DNA of 64,000 nucleotides from Carya illinoinensis (lineage: Eukaryota > Streptophyta > Magnoliopsida > Fagales > Juglandaceae): NCBI RefSeq assembly GCF_018687715.1, contig NC_056767.1, forward strand, positions 8,204,001-8,268,000, written 5' to 3'. Each line of letters begins with the position of its first letter. Position 1 is the stretch's first letter. A program made the position numbers and the translations under genes. Under the pieces are notes generated by a model. The model did not search any database. It was not told the DNA's origin and saw only the letters and a list, made by a program, of their open reading frames with translations. This document shows positions 1-10,971 of the stretch, piece by piece.

Positions 1-2703
1 TGGCACCTGCATCTTCCATATGGCTTTCCACAATGATTGCTGACTTCTAACAGTAGAAGGTTCTGAAATCTCAATCCGAGAAAGATCCATAATCAATCTA
101 TAGTAGCTTTTAACCGAGAACAACCCATTTCTTTCAAGGCTCCATATCAATTTATCAGCTGTACCTATCGGAAACACCATTATTTTCATAATGTCATTCA
201 CTAAAATTGGATTGAAGAGAGTTATGAGTTTTTGAATATCCCATCCCCGATTATCTACATGGAAAATAGATGCCACAGCATCCTCCCTATGAGACTTCTC
301 TACCCCGAGTTCTAAATCCAAACTCTGATGACCTGGTACCCATTTATCATGCCATAATTTTACCTTCTGCCCATCACCAATCCTCCATATAAAACCCTCC
401 TTCAGCCATCGCTTAGCCTCCCAAATACTCCTCCATGTATATGACGAACAATGCCCTAAACTGGAATCTAAGAAATTGGACCTAGAAAAATACCGAGCTT
501 TGAGAAGCTTTTGCAAAACCGAGTCGTTATTCTGCAATAAACGCCACCCTTGTTTAGCCACCAGAGAAAGATTGAAAAATCTTAAATTTTTAAAACCCAT
601 CCCTCCTCTACTCTTTGCTTCACACATATTGTGCCAACTAACCCAATGAATCCTTCTTTCCTCCCTCTTTTGACTCCACCAAAATTTAGACATAAGACCC
701 TCAAGTTCTAAACAAAAGTTAGTAGGCAATAAGAAGCAACTCATTGAATAAGTTGGAATCGAAAGAGCTACAGCCTTTAGTAAAATCTCCTTTCCCCCTT
801 GAGACAACAATTTTTCCTTCCAACTTTGCAATTTTTGCCTAACCCTTTGCTTGATTGATTGAAAGGCCCTGGATTTTGATCTACCCACTATTGGAGGCAA
901 CCCGAGATACTTTTTAGACTGCTGGATTTCCCCATCACCCCACAACAGACGGATATCTTGTTGTAACTCCAGTCCCACATTGTTACTAAATACCATTGAT
1001 GTTTTTTCCTTATTAATTTTCTGCTCGGAAACTTGCTCATAAACATCTAACACATCTTGTACCCTCCTATTCTCCTCCACATCAGCCTTACAAAAAATAA
1101 CACTATCATCCGCAAATAACAAATGATTAATGTTGGGTGCATTCCTAGAAATTTTCAGCCCAGAAATATCCTTTCTTACCCCAGCAGCATTCAATAAAGT
1201 AGAAAGTCCTTCAGTACAAAAAAGGAAAAGATAAGGGGATAAAGGATCCCCTTGTCTTAAACCCCAAGTAGGAATAATAGGCCCTTTCGGAACTCCATTG
1301 ACTAAAACAGAAAAAGATACCGTTTTGACACAATGCATAACCAGAGAAATAAAACTCGACTGAAAACCCATAACTTCCATCACCTTTTGGATAAAACACC
1401 ATTCAACCCTATCGTAGGCCTTGCTCATATTTAACTTCAACGACATATACCCTTGATTCCCCTTCTTCTTATGCTTTAGATAATGTATCAATTCATAAGC
1501 AATTAATACATTATCCGTAATTAAATGTCCCAGAACAAATGCACTATGACTTTCTCCAATTATACTAGGCAAAACAGTTTTCAAGCGATTAGCAATGACT
1601 TTGGAGATAAGCTTATAGGCCACATTACACAAACTAATCGGCCTATAATTAGCAACAATAGTAGGGCATTTTTTCTTTGGAATAAGAGAAATATATGTGT
1701 GGTTAAGAGATGGAGGAAAAACACTTGAATTTAATGCTTGAAGGACCGTGCCCTTCATGGAAGATCCCACCACATGCCAATATTTCTGAAAGAAAGCAGG
1801 AGACATCCCATCAGGACCTCGCGCAGAGGAATGGTTCATATCTAACAGAGCACAATACACCTCAGCTTCAGAAAACTGTTGGCTTAGTTCCAAATTCATA
1901 GCTGGTGTTACCCGATCAACAAGTGCTTCTAGAAAATCTGTAGATCTACTTGGATTAGAATTCTCAAAAAGAGTTCCAAAATAATCTAAGAGAACTTTAT
2001 CACGCTGAGAACCAGTCCGCCACACACCTTCCCCATCTTTTAATCTTCCCAGCCTATTCTTTCTTCTCCTCTGAGATGCCTTCATGTGAAAATATTTTGA
2101 GATTTTATCCCCCTCCTTCAGCCACAAAGCTTTGGATCGTTGTCGCCACATAACCTCATCTCGCTCCAACCATTTCTGAAATTCTTCACCAGCCTTGATA
2201 TGATCAATTTTGCACTCACTTGTTGGATCCAAAACACTTAGCATTTCCATGGTCATCCGAGCCAAATGCAATTGCTTCTGCACATTACCAAAGCAGTTCC
2301 TGTTCCAAAGATTCAGTTGAACCCCAAACTCCTTAATATTATTCATTATTTGAACCACATCATGACCCCCCTCCACTCCCCTCCAATTAGCTTTGATAAT
2401 ATCCTGACAACCCTTTTCCCCTACCCACATTTCTTCAAACCGAAATTGATGCTTAGTTTGAACATGACCGCTATCCCCTTCAGTATTAATCCAGATCGGA
2501 GAATGATCAGAGTAAGCAGCCACACCATGAGTGACACAAGCAATTGGGAAAAAATTCCACCAAGACTGGTTCGCCAAGACTCGGTCAAGTCTCTCACTGA
2601 TACACCACGCACCCCCTCTACAATTACTCCATGTAAATTGATTTCCTTTAAACCCCAAATCCTTTAGAAAACATTCATCAACCACATCCCTAAAAGCTAA
2701 GAT
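1..2703 (-). CDS. LINE ORF2, RT and zf-RVT part, open to window edge
   Basis: Translating the minus strand from 2703 to 1 I find no stop codon, giving 901 codons that run off the window. The frame carries the end of the EEP domain, an RT with the YRPISLCNV motif near 1630-1655, the KAYDRVEW motif near 1400-1420, the LRQGDPLSPYLF block near 1220-1257 and the catalytic FADDS box at 1102-1116. The LINE-specific thumb/connection region follows, and the frame ends in what looks like the start of a zf-RVT domain (SLWKAIWKMQVP at 1-36). The product would copy LINE RNA into DNA at the nicked target site. The same frame is cut upstream by a TAG at 2704-2706, so no complete ORF2 protein is expected. 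The long open frame suggests a fairly recent insertion. Confidence 0.88.
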   Translation of the reverse strand, partial: MLAFRDVVDECFLKDLGFKGNQFTWSNCRGGAWCISERLDRVLANQSWWNFFPIACVTHGVAAYSDHSPIWINTEGDSGHVQTKHQFRFEEMWVGEKGCQDIIKANWRGVEGGHDVVQIMNNIKEFGVQLNLWNRNCFGNVQKQLHLARMTMEMLSVLDPTSECKIDHIKAGEEFQKWLERDEVMWRQRSKALWLKEGDKISKYFHMKASQRRRKNRLGRLKDGEGVWRTGSQRDKVLLDYFGTLFENSNPSRSTDFLEALVDRVTPAMNLELSQQFSEAEVYCALLDMNHSSARGPDGMSPAFFQKYWHVVGSSMKGTVLQALNSSVFPPSLNHTYISLIPKKKCPTIVANYRPISLCNVAYKLISKVIANRLKTVLPSIIGESHSAFVLGHLITDNVLIAYELIHYLKHKKKGNQGYMSLKLNMSKAYDRVEWCFIQKVMEVMGFQSSFISLVMHCVKTVSFSVLVNGVPKGPIIPTWGLRQGDPLSPYLFLFCTEGLSTLLNAAGVRKDISGLKISRNAPNINHLLFADDSVIFCKADVEENRRVQDVLDVYEQVSEQKINKEKTSMVFSNNVGLELQQDIRLLWGDGEIQQSKKYLGLPPIVGRSKSRAFQSIKQRVRQKLQSWKEKLLSQGGKEILLKAVALSIPTYSMSCFLLPTNFCLELEGLMSKFWWSQKREERRIHWVSWHNMCEAKSRGGMGFKNLRFFNLSLVAKQGWRLLQNNDSVLQKLLKARYFSRSNFLDSSLGHCSSYTWRSIWEAKRWLKEGFIWRIGDGQKVKLWHDKWVPGHQSLDLELGVEKSHREDAVASIFHVDNRGWDIQKLITLFNPILVNDIMKIMVFPIGTADKLIWSLERNGLFSVKSYYRLIMDLSRIEISEPSTVRSQQSLWKAIWKMQVP

Positions 2704-3165
2704 CTACCAGTTTGGCTGAGGCAACCCACCACATTTTTCATCATGGTGCAATACTTTGTTAAAATCCCCAATTACCATCCACGCCTTACCATTCAATCTA
2801 CTTAATTGCCGTAACAAATCCCAAGTTCTATAACGTTGAGTAACTTCAGGAAAACCATAAATACCCCTAAGGAACCAAGTGCCATTACCCAGATAATCAT
2901 CAACCCGAGCATCAATATGGCAAACCGAATAATTCAAAATAGATAAAGAAATTTCCCGACCTAGCAAGACCCCCCTTCCTTCCATGACTATCAACGACTA
3001 GACAATTCACAAAACCCAATTTAAATTTGCATACCTCAAATTCCTTTGCTATTAGACGCATATCCTGGAGAAACAGAATGTCGGGAGCTTCTCTCCGCAC
3101 CAAATCGCAGAGAGTTCAAATACCCCGTAGGTTCCCAAGCCCACGGACATTCCAACTTAAAACCT
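2704..3165 (-). pseudogene. LINE ORF2 endonuclease (EEP) domain, broken
   Basis: The N-terminal endonuclease of the same ORF2, which would nick target DNA. WNVRGLGN, the usual start of plant LINE endonucleases, is encoded near 3132-3155. DILFLQD lies near 3050-3080, and GDFNKVLHHDEKCGG, the central acidic block, near 2715-2760. There are three breaks: a frameshift near 3118, a second near 2967 next to a run of G, and the in-frame TAG at 2704-2706, where related LINEs usually have CAG. After the TAG the frame continues uninterrupted to the window edge. Confidence 0.8.
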
Positions 3166-3599
3166 TCATTAACTACGGTAGGGTTGAGCAACAGCCACCG
3201 CTGATACAAAATCGTCTCCCTGAATAGCTTCAGATGACTTACCCCGTGAATAGGTTCCACGCTTGGTCAGTCTTCCATTGTCATTTTCATCAAGAGAACC
3301 AGCTTTCCATTTCTGAGAAAAAAGGGGAAAAGGGGGGCTAAGGTGTGCCCTTGTCTGCAGAATGGAAATCAGATGAAATGGAAGACATACGTTTCCATTT
3401 CCTACTAGACATGCCATCAGGCCGTTCCACCTTAAATGGGCCTTTACATTCACTACCCAGCCCTTTATTCACTTCAAATCCCATTAGGTTCCACTTCTTG
3501 AATGGACACCTCCGATACCTCTTTGGTTTGGACAGCTGGCCCATTTACACAAGAATGCGGAAGCAAACTTATTTCTTCATTGAGAATACCTTGCCCCTC

Positions 3600-4660
3600 C
3601 CCTAAGCCTGGCCCAATATTTGTAACTTCCTTTGAAAGGAGAACATCCATTTCAGGATTTTCGTCGAACATTTGAGTTTCCCCCTCAAGACTGCTAAATT
3701 CTCGTCATCTCCCATAACCATTTCCACATTTTTAGATAAAACACAATCCCCAGCAGAACCAAAACAGTCGGGGACATTAAACTCGAAACCCTTTTTTTGC
3801 ACCGAGACATTAGGAGCCGTTTCTTCCTGTTTTTCGATTGTTGCACTGCCCCCCGAAGTCGAAGAAGCTGGTGGAGAGGCATGCCTGCCAGTACAAACAC
3901 CATCACATTTATTCCAAGTGCGACAATCTCGAAACAAGTCACCATAACTGGATGCCCGTAACCAGGATCCGTAAGGGAAGATTCATCACAAGCACCCGGT
4001 GCAACATGTGGGCGTCTTTCACATTCCTGATCCCCATGACCCAGACAACCACAATAGTAGCAGAAGTTTTATAATCTCTCATACGAAAACCGAACCCAGT
4101 ATGATTCATCAACCCCCATGGAAAAACGAGTACCTCTCAGCAAAGGTTTCATTACATCCAACGTTACACGAACACGAAGGAATTCCCCCCATGCCAATTC
4201 CCCATTGTCTAGATCAACCTCTATCACCCGACCAATTTTCGCTCCTATACGCACCCCAACACGTTCATTCCGAGCCCGAAGGGGAAGATCATGTAATCTA
4301 ACCCAAAAAGTAGCTTCTCGGATCTGAATTTACTCCCATCAACTTCTTGGACTAAAAGTAAATGCTTATCGAAAGACCAGGGGCCCTCTCTCAACACTTT
4401 CTCCTTATCGCGCAGGTCTTTAAATTTGGCCAAAAAAAGATTTGCATTAAGATCTCAGAATCTCACACCTCGCACCAACCTCCATGCATGCTTCATCGTT
4501 ACCTTGAAAGCATCCTGATTGTAATGTTTTTCGGTAAAAGGAGACAAAACTAAACCCTTACCATGACACAAAGAAAGATCCTCCAAATCACAAGACTCCA
4601 CCACCACGGCCTACTCCTCCTGTTCAGTCAGAGATAACCGCTGGTACAAACCATCTAGAT
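3600..4660 (-). pseudogene. LINE ORF1 protein (DUF4283 plus CCHC knuckle), broken
   Basis: Remains of the nucleic-acid-binding ORF1 protein. The DUF4283 core is visible in pieces: EGPWSFDKHLLLVQE near 4350-4395, then the block with IGRVIEVDLDNGE at 4195-4235 in a different frame. A CCHC knuckle (CYYCGCLGHGDQEC) is encoded at about 4021-4062, directly after an in-frame TAA. An acidic, low-complexity tail runs from about 3940 to 3602. At least two frameshifts and one stop rule out a working protein. I could not place the start codon; the coding signal fades above about 4660. Confidence 0.75.
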
Positions 4661-5076
4661 CATCCTCCCTACCACCACTTACGAAAAGGAAGCAAGAACG
4701 AAAAAACTGCACTTAGGTAGAAAAAACCTTCTTTCCTTCTTTTTCTTCTTTTTTTCCCCTGCCTTCCAGCTGCACGACCCCCCTCCCTTGTTTTCTCCAT
4801 GCGTTCTCTTCTCAGAACCCACCGCCATTCATTGGAGTCTGGCGTCACTGCCCACCTCGCCGGCTTCCCCTCATGCCGGTGACCACTTCCTTCCGTTCCC
4901 AGCTCCTACCTCAGCGCCTTCCCCCACAGCCCTCTCCAAGCCTTAGATTCCTATTACTCCAATGCCACAGTCTGTAATTTTCAGGCCACCACACCACCGC
5001 CAATCACCTTCCCCCTTACCGACAACCTCCTCGTAGCCTCCCCATGCGACCCCGAAGCCCTTACCCTCCGCACCTA

Positions 5077-5080
<4 letters not shown>

Positions 5081-5155
<75 letters not shown>
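5081..5155. repeat. (CT)n microsatellite, about 37 units
   Basis: An uninterrupted CT dinucleotide run of 75 bp inside the LTR fragment. It sits where the complete LTRs have only 7-9 CT units, so it has expanded. On the minus strand it makes a false Glu-Arg repeat ORF. Confidence 0.97.
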
Positions 5156-5160
<5 letters not shown>

Positions 5161-6252
5161 CCCTCTCTTTCACGTGGCTGAAATCTAATGCTAGGCCACC
5201 GTGGGCCGCCGTCTCTAGCTCTCAACCAAGCTCCACAAACCCTTAGCCACTGAACCAACCCCTCACGGTAGCCCATTTTTCCCCCACTCGAGCCCAACTC
5301 GAAATGGGTTTCCCTTTCTCTCACGGCTAGATCCACCATCGCCCCGCCACCCACAGCTCCAAACCACCACCACCTACCTCCTAGCACTTCCCTTAGCTCC
5401 TCCATGCCCCTTTGTAGCCAGCCAAGCTTTCACTTCAAAATTCCCTGTTTTGACCTACAACCATTGCTTGGAAAAGCACTGTCCGTCGCTGCTCCACCAC
5501 TTTTGGCATTACCCGTGATCTTGTGCACCTTTGATCTTTCAGATTTATTGCTTTTAAAGCACTATAAGTATTTTCCAAACTATATTTTAGATTTAAATAT
5601 ATTATTACTTTTACAATAAATTTGTGGCTAGTTGGTTATTCCGGATTGAGTCTGAGGAGTCGGGGATTGGATGGGTTTGAGGACAGAGTTGTTTGTTTGT
5701 TATTGATGTTGAGATTTGTTGGATAATTTGTGTCATATCATTTGCATTGCATGGTACATGCATGTACATGTATTGAATATTGAAAACTGGGTTTTCACGA
5801 GGTAAATGGATTTTCGGGTGCGTGTGTATCACGACCCCAAGCTGGGATGAGGTATTATCTCGGTGGAGCTACTCTGGTCACTCGATAGTAGATAATACTG
5901 AGTGAGATCCCCTGGGTTGTCATTGGGCGATGACCGGATTGCACTATACGATAACACTGTCATGTTGACTCCGTTGTCCCTCGGCTGGCGAGGACTAGAG
6001 GATGCTTGGTCCAGGTACGCCCTAGGCGCAAGACTGGGTATTGCTCATTTAGATGTCACATACGTGGTCGTTACCTGCGGTGTGGCATAGAAACTAGAGT
6101 GTGCGGATGATCCCTAGGGGAGATCATGGTGCATGTATTAAATTGGAAACCGGTTTTGGATTTAGGATATGGGCCATTTTCTAGGAAAATGGCGAGTTTG
6201 ATTAAAGGATTGTTTGTAGGCCATTTTCTGGGATAATGGCGAGGTTTTATAT

Positions 6253-6573
6253 GTGGACTTTGTGATCCATTTTATGGGAAAATGGTGGTTTTCTTGGTTT
6301 GGGTCATTATTTGGGATAACGATGAACACTTGTTTTCAAGGAATTTATTGTGGGCCAGAAATGGGATTTTTGGCGTGCATGGAAAAAATGTGGATTTTTA
6401 GGACATACGCATTTGGCATCTTTTCATGCATATTGTTAAGTGTAATATATTTTTATCTGGTGCCGTTTGGATTATTACTTACCTACGGCACCATTTTTGG
6501 TATTGTAGATTTTGATGCAGAGGTTGAGGAGGAGGAGGCTGAGCCTGAGGAGGCGGCTCCACCAGAGCATTGA
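6253..6573 (+). other. Short acidic ORF conserved in the 3' part of this LTR family
   Basis: A 106-codon frame that ends in a Glu-rich tail (FDAEVEEEEAEPEEAAPPEH). Matching tails occur at the same place in the other LTRs of the family: twice in the complete element (22626-22880 and 29789-30043, tail EDEEEEAEPEDAAPPGC), in the minus-strand LTR near 9281-9360, and more weakly near 19030-19090. The N-terminal half differs between copies, so only the last 30 or so codons look constrained. No known domain is recognised. It may be a leader peptide of the element or a conserved regulatory RNA that happens to be open. Confidence 0.45.
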
Positions 6574-6866
6574 TTGGAGTTGTGTTACTTCTGAAAATTA
6601 TTTTACTTGTTTTTTATGTTATGTAATTTGGATTTGAAACAGAGTTAAACTTGTAATGTTTTATTAAGCTTGTTTTAAGGGGGTTTGTATTTAAATAAAA
6701 TTCTAATACTTAGTTGTAAGACTTTTAACAGACTGCGTCATTTATATTGTACACGTGTTGCTTATACACACACTTGGCACTTGGCGATGGGATGTGTGAC
6801 CCGTGTTGTCATCATCCCGACGCCTTGATTTCCATGTGTCCGTACGTGGGAGTTGGGGGCGTCACA

Positions 6867-7857
6867 ATATATATGAATCTTTTGACCATGCTAAATCTAA
6901 TTCCTCATAACTTAATTGTGAGAAATATCATGCATTACTAACTGTACTAATTAGGACTGTCGTATGTATAATGAATTTCCTATATTCTGTTTTTTATAAG
7001 GAAATATATTTCATTAATAAAAAAACATAATAAAGACTGAATGCATGAAGGAGAATCCTCCATGTCCACTATAACATCAAAAATAAGAAGGGCATTCTGA
7101 GCCAAAGTACAAGCAATTTTGCTAGTGTCTCTTCTAACATGATGGGCAGACCACTGAGCATAGTGCTGCATCTGCTGCTGGATAATGGTAGATATTAAAG
7201 GTGGTTTAAAGTATATAATCAGAATTTATATAACAAACTATGTAATGATAATAGTTAAAAAATAAAATTACAGGAATTTATATAACTTGTCAATATGTTA
7301 GAATATGATACAATTTTATGAGGGTCCATCACTACAACAAATTTGAGCTCTTGAGATGATCAGAATTTCTTTTATATCTCACCTATTAGGAGATTAAATA
7401 AAGTTTTAAAATGAATGAAGAACATTTCTTGAAGTGGATATTCATCCTTTCCAGTCCATACACATTTTGCTTTATTGTTAGCATGTGCGGATGAGACATG
7501 CAAGACGCATGTTTGATTACTCTGTTCGGGAATTAGGGTAAAATGCAATCGTCAAAACAAACATTAATAGTCAAATGCCTGCCAATTATATAAAAATATG
7601 AAACGTATATACAGCAAAATAATAGAAGCTTAGAAGTACTGCATCTACAATGTATAACAATCTAAATTTTTCTCCTGTTGGGAAGGGTGGGCGGGAGAGT
7701 TTTTCTCTGTTCCTTAGTAACAACGGGTATAGTCTCTTGCACAGTTTGTTTGATGAGTTTTTGAGAATGGAGCATGAGCTTTATAAATTCTATGAGGGTC
7801 TAAAACTGGCTAAAGAAGAGAGACAAGAAGTAGTGATACCGGAGGAAGATGTTATAC
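6867..7857 (+). other. Segmental duplication copy 1, proximal part
   Basis: From TATATATGAATCTTTT onward this AT-rich segment matches 52247-52735 and then 54526-55030 in the same orientation, with many substitutions and small indels. Copy 2 holds about 1.8 kb extra between the two blocks. The match is interrupted at 7857, where a truncated minus-strand Gypsy element takes over. The block around 7345-7450 also resembles upstream sequence of the receptor kinase gene (see 46130-46270 and 50060-50165). Confidence 0.8.
7768..7857 (+). pseudogene. LINE ORF1 N-terminal stub, cut by Gypsy insertion or deletion
   Basis: From an ATG at 7768 this encodes MEHELYKFYEGLKL, then KEERQEVVIPEEDV, typical of the first residues of plant LINE ORF1 proteins before the DUF4283 domain. 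The frame then enters antisense Gypsy gag at 7858, so the open frame continuing to 7928 is a chimera. The matching copy at 54966 continues into a recognisable DUF4283 domain, which supports this reading. Confidence 0.65.
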
Positions 7858-8708
7858 CGCTGAACAAACTTCTGAGGCGAACCCGAACTACTTCCTTCAC
7901 CATTAAAACTCTATCTCTTTTGTCCTAGAGGGGAGCCCATACACAGATTATTCTCTCGCTATGCAAGAGTGGCCAAGTCTACTAAATCCTGAAAAGTGGA
8001 AATCTGGTGATAGACCACCATTCTACGTATATCAGGACGTAGACCCTCCTGGAAACGCTCTGACTGCATCTCCTCTGAGGCGATGAGGTGAGGATCAAAT
8101 CGCCCAAGCTCTATAAATCTTCGGGCATACTGTTCCACGGTCATGCTCCCTTGGACCAAGCTTGAGAACTCTTTTGCTTTTTTCCGCCTAACGGAAGCGG
8201 GAAAGAAGCGATCATTAAATTCTTTCTTAAAGCGCTGCCAGGTCACAACAGCAAAAGATCCCAATTCTGACTCCAGCATTACTCTCTTGGTATCCCAACA
8301 CTCAGAAGCAGTGCCTTGCAACAGATAGCTGGCATAGAGTACTTGTTACGCCTCAGTGCAACCACATACCTCAAAAGTTCTTTCCAAATCTCTGACCCAC
8401 TTTCCAGCCCGAAGTGGATCCTCTTCTCTTGTGAAGGGTGGAATTCTATGCGCTAGAAAGCGCTCATAGGTGCATCCAGCTTGCACCATGCCACTTGGCC
8501 TTCCTGGGTGTAGCCAAGGCCCTCCTTGTTGTGGCCAAAGCCCCTCTTGTTATGGCCAAGGACCTCCTTGTTGTGGCCAAGGCCCTCCTTGTTGGGGCCT
8601 AAAATTCTGCTGCATGAACTCAGTCATCTGCCTTATCGCTTGGGCTATGGAATCATCCCTCGGCGTATCGTCCTGAAGCCCTTGAGTAGACTTTCTTGGT
8701 CTCACCAT
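7858..8708 (-). pseudogene. Gypsy gag, truncated
   Basis: Starts with MVRPRKSTQ at 8708. A Pro/Gln/Gly-rich repeat follows (GPWPQQ units of about 21 bp, 8510-8600), then the retrotransposon gag core (for example WQRFKKEFNDRFFP near 8220-8260 and EQYARRFIELGRF near 8100-8140). The frame is broken between 8340 and 8600, so Gag is not made intact. The end at 7858 falls just before where the zinc knuckle would be. Gag would package element RNA in the cytoplasm. Confidence 0.8.
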
Positions 8709-8991
8709 TTTTCCTACCACAACACAACATTTGACCCCCTTTAAGAAAAACAAAAACAAATAAAACCAACAACATAAAACCAAAAAAAAACCAAACCATA
8801 TAACAAGAAACAAAAAGAAACCAGCATGCAATAACATAACTAAATAAATAAATACAAGCAAACTAGCTCAAATAAATTCAAATCAAATAAAACAAATCAA
8901 ATAGCAACTTTACTTAAAATAAATTTTAAAACACAACTTTAAAAATATTCTGGTACTCCCTACGGGACATGTGGTTTTACCCAGAGCCAAA

Positions 8992-9005
8992 CCACTCTAA
9001 TACCA
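8992..9005 (-). other. Gypsy primer-binding site (tRNA-Met type)
   Basis: The minus strand reads TGGTATTAGAGTGG, two bases after the LTR end. It differs from the complete element's TGGTATCAGAGTGG at one position. Confidence 0.8.
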
Positions 9006-9007
9006 CC

Positions 9008-10971
9008 TGTGACGTCCCCAAATCCCCACATACGAACACAGGAAAATCGAGACATCCGGACGATGACAACACGGGTCACCACCCCATCGATGAGTGCCAA
9101 GTGTGTGTAAAAGCAACAAATGTGCGCGAAGAAACATGCAGTGGATAGCAAAGTCATAAACTAAGTACCAGAATTTGTCTTAGTTTAATACAAAGCTATT
9201 CAAAATATACATAATAAAATATTACGAGATACAGATATTGTTTCAAACCAAACTACAAAGCATAACTTCCAAATCAAAACTCCGGTAGAGCCTCATCCTC
9301 AGGCTCACCCTCCTCCTCCTCCTCGATCTCTGCACCAAAATCTACGGTACCATAAATGGTATCGCAGGTAAGTAAAGATCCAAACACCACAAGATAAAAA
9401 CACATTAAAACTCAAATAATATGCATGAAAGAATGCAAATGCGCCTATCCCATAAAACCACATTTTTCCACGCACGCCAAAATCCCATTTTGGCCTAAAA
9501 CATATCCTTTAAACATAACCTCGCCATTATTCCCGATAATGGCCCAAAAACCAGACCGTCAGAGCACTGTAGGCGGGAATCACAGGCGGGACTCTACCAC
9601 CATCCCTGCTTGCCACTATCCCTACGCGTGCACCGTAGGCAGGAATCACAGGTGGGATTCTACCACCGTCCTGGCCTACCACCATCCCTACGCGTGCACC
9701 GTAGGCGGGAATCACAGGCGGGATTTTACCACCGTCCCTACTTACCACCATCCCTACACGTGCCTCTGACTCGAACCAGTCAGTCCAACCGTTCACATAT
9801 ACCATAAATCATTTCTCGCTTACAAGCCCAGTTTCCATTTTACAAACACATGTACATGCATGCAACTACACGAAAACCTGGTTTTCCCTTTTTAAAACAT
9901 GAACATGCATGCACTATACAATGCAAACATCAAGGCACAAATATCTCAAACAAATATCAACATCAACCCAACAACTCCGTCCTCAATCCATCCGACCCCC
10001 AAACTCCTCGAACTCAGTCTGGAATCAACCAACCAATCCAATAATTTATTGTAAAAGCAAAATATATTTAAATCTAAAAGTAGAGTTGGGAAAATACTTA
10101 CAGCGCTATACGGTATTTTTTGAAAGCTCGCAAACGGCAGAGAAAAAACAACGTAACAGTGTATTTTACAGTGTGGCCGTGGATAATAAATTACCCACTT
10201 TCGAACGGGGACAAACCAAGACACAAAATTGATAGGAAATGGCATCGAGATATTTATGAAGCTAAAGGAAGTGAGCTTTGGCCGTGGGTGGCGGTGGAAA
10301 CGGTGGTGGAAGCGAAAAAAGGCCAAATTGGAGTTGAGCTCGTGGGAGCTACTCCGGCAACGGATCGAGGCCGGAAATGGGTGGGTTAGGTCGGCAAGAG
10401 GTAGGAGAAGAAGCTGTGAAGAGGTGGTGGCTGGAGGTGGAACAACGACACTGGAATCGGCAAAAATCCGTGCAGAAAGAAAGGGCTCTAGGTGGCTAAC
10501 GGCAGCTTGGATGGAGGAGATTTTTGGTGGGAGTGATCACCGGCCGGAGGGGAAGATTTTGGTGGGGGTGGTATCGGCCACATCGGCCGGCGGCGGCGGG
10601 TCTGGGTGAAAAAGGCTGACGGCGACGGGAAGGGAAGGGGAGAAGGGGTAGTGCGTGGGGAGAAGGAAAGAAGAAGAAGAAAAGAAAAAGAAAGAAAAAA
10701 GAAAAGAAGAAAAGGAAAAAAAGGAAAAAGGAAAAAGGGAAAAAGAAAAAGAGAAAAGAAAAGAAATGGGGTCCAGTCCTCACTTCCGGAGTCCAAAAAC
10801 TGATCCGCCGAAAACGATTTTAAAAACCGTAAAACGACTAAAATAAATCAAACACCACATCAAATAAAATAAAACTAATTAAAATACAATAATTTAAAAT
10901 AAAGGATCTAATATATTAATTAAATTAAAAAACTCATTCAGTGAAAGTACATGTAAAAATGGGTCATCACA
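9008..10971 (-). mobile_element. Gypsy LTR of the truncated element
   Basis: Minus-strand LTR of 1964 bp, starting TGTGATGACCC and ending GGGGACGTCACA. Internally it has the family's purine/pyrimidine-rich tract (10650-10765), a triplicated 66-bp unit and the acidic short ORF (9360-9281). It ends right at the boundary with a different LTR at 10972. Confidence 0.85.
9569..9766 (-). repeat. 66-bp tandem repeat, three units, inside LTR
   Basis: Units start at 9569, 9635 and 9701, each opening GTAGGCGGGAATCACAGG or a one-base variant. It corresponds in position to the region of the complete LTR that holds two related units (GATGCTTGGCTACGAAC at about 22347 and 22441). Copy-number change within the LTR is the simple explanation. 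Confidence 0.9.

Larger units (their letters stand above)
1..4700 (-). mobile_element. L1-type LINE retrotransposon, 3' end outside the window
   Basis: Reading the minus strand from about 4700 down to 1 gives, in order, a DUF4283-type ORF1 with a CCHC knuckle, an endonuclease/exonuclease/phosphatase (EEP) domain, a reverse transcriptase and the start of a zf-RVT domain. That is the order of plant L1-clade LINEs. The 3' end and poly-A tail lie beyond the left edge. Upstream of 4700 the sequence turns into a pyrimidine-rich Gypsy LTR tract, so the LINE probably inserted into that LTR or was 5'-truncated against it. The exact 5' boundary is not certain. ORF1 and the endonuclease are damaged; the RT part is not. 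Confidence 0.9.
4720..6866 (+). mobile_element. Gypsy LTR fragment, related to the LTRs at 21063 and 28226
   Basis: This plus-strand piece follows the order of the complete Gypsy LTR at 21063-23139: a pyrimidine-rich tract (4725-4790), a C-rich segment with a long CT microsatellite, the block TATCACGACCCCAAGC near 5827, GGTATTATCTCGGTGGAGCT near 5850, an acidic short ORF (6253-6573), and the end GGGGGCGTCACA at 6855-6866. The first 250 bp or so of the LTR are missing, where the minus-strand LINE abuts. The next bases (ATATA) could be a target duplication, but the other side is not visible. It is clearly diverged from the complete element. Confidence 0.8.
7858..10971 (-). mobile_element. Truncated Ty3/Gypsy element: 5' LTR, PBS and part of gag
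   Basis: On the minus strand the order is LTR (10971 to 9008), a primer-binding site for tRNA-Met (9005 to 8992), and gag (8708 to 7858). It then stops abruptly in LINE ORF1 sequence. Protease, RT, integrase and the second LTR are missing. It belongs to the same family as the complete element at 21063-30302 but is a different, older copy. In the duplicate locus the corresponding stretch is LINE ORF1 and endonuclease, so this insertion came with a deletion of host sequence. Confidence 0.85.

Noticed and set aside
4943..5173. Minus-strand 76-codon frame with Glu-Arg repeats
   Set aside because: It is the translation of the CT microsatellite.
7650..7928. 92-codon plus-strand frame as a host gene
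   Set aside because: Its middle is a LINE ORF1 N-terminus and its end is antisense Gypsy gag; it is a chance fusion.
9569..9766. Regular 66-bp repeats as a possible CRISPR-like array
   Set aside because: The whole unit is repeated without unique spacers, inside a plant LTR.
10496..10846. Lys/Glu-rich and Phe/Ser-rich frames on both strands
   Set aside because: They come from the purine/pyrimidine-biased tract of the Gypsy LTR and have no conserved sequence.
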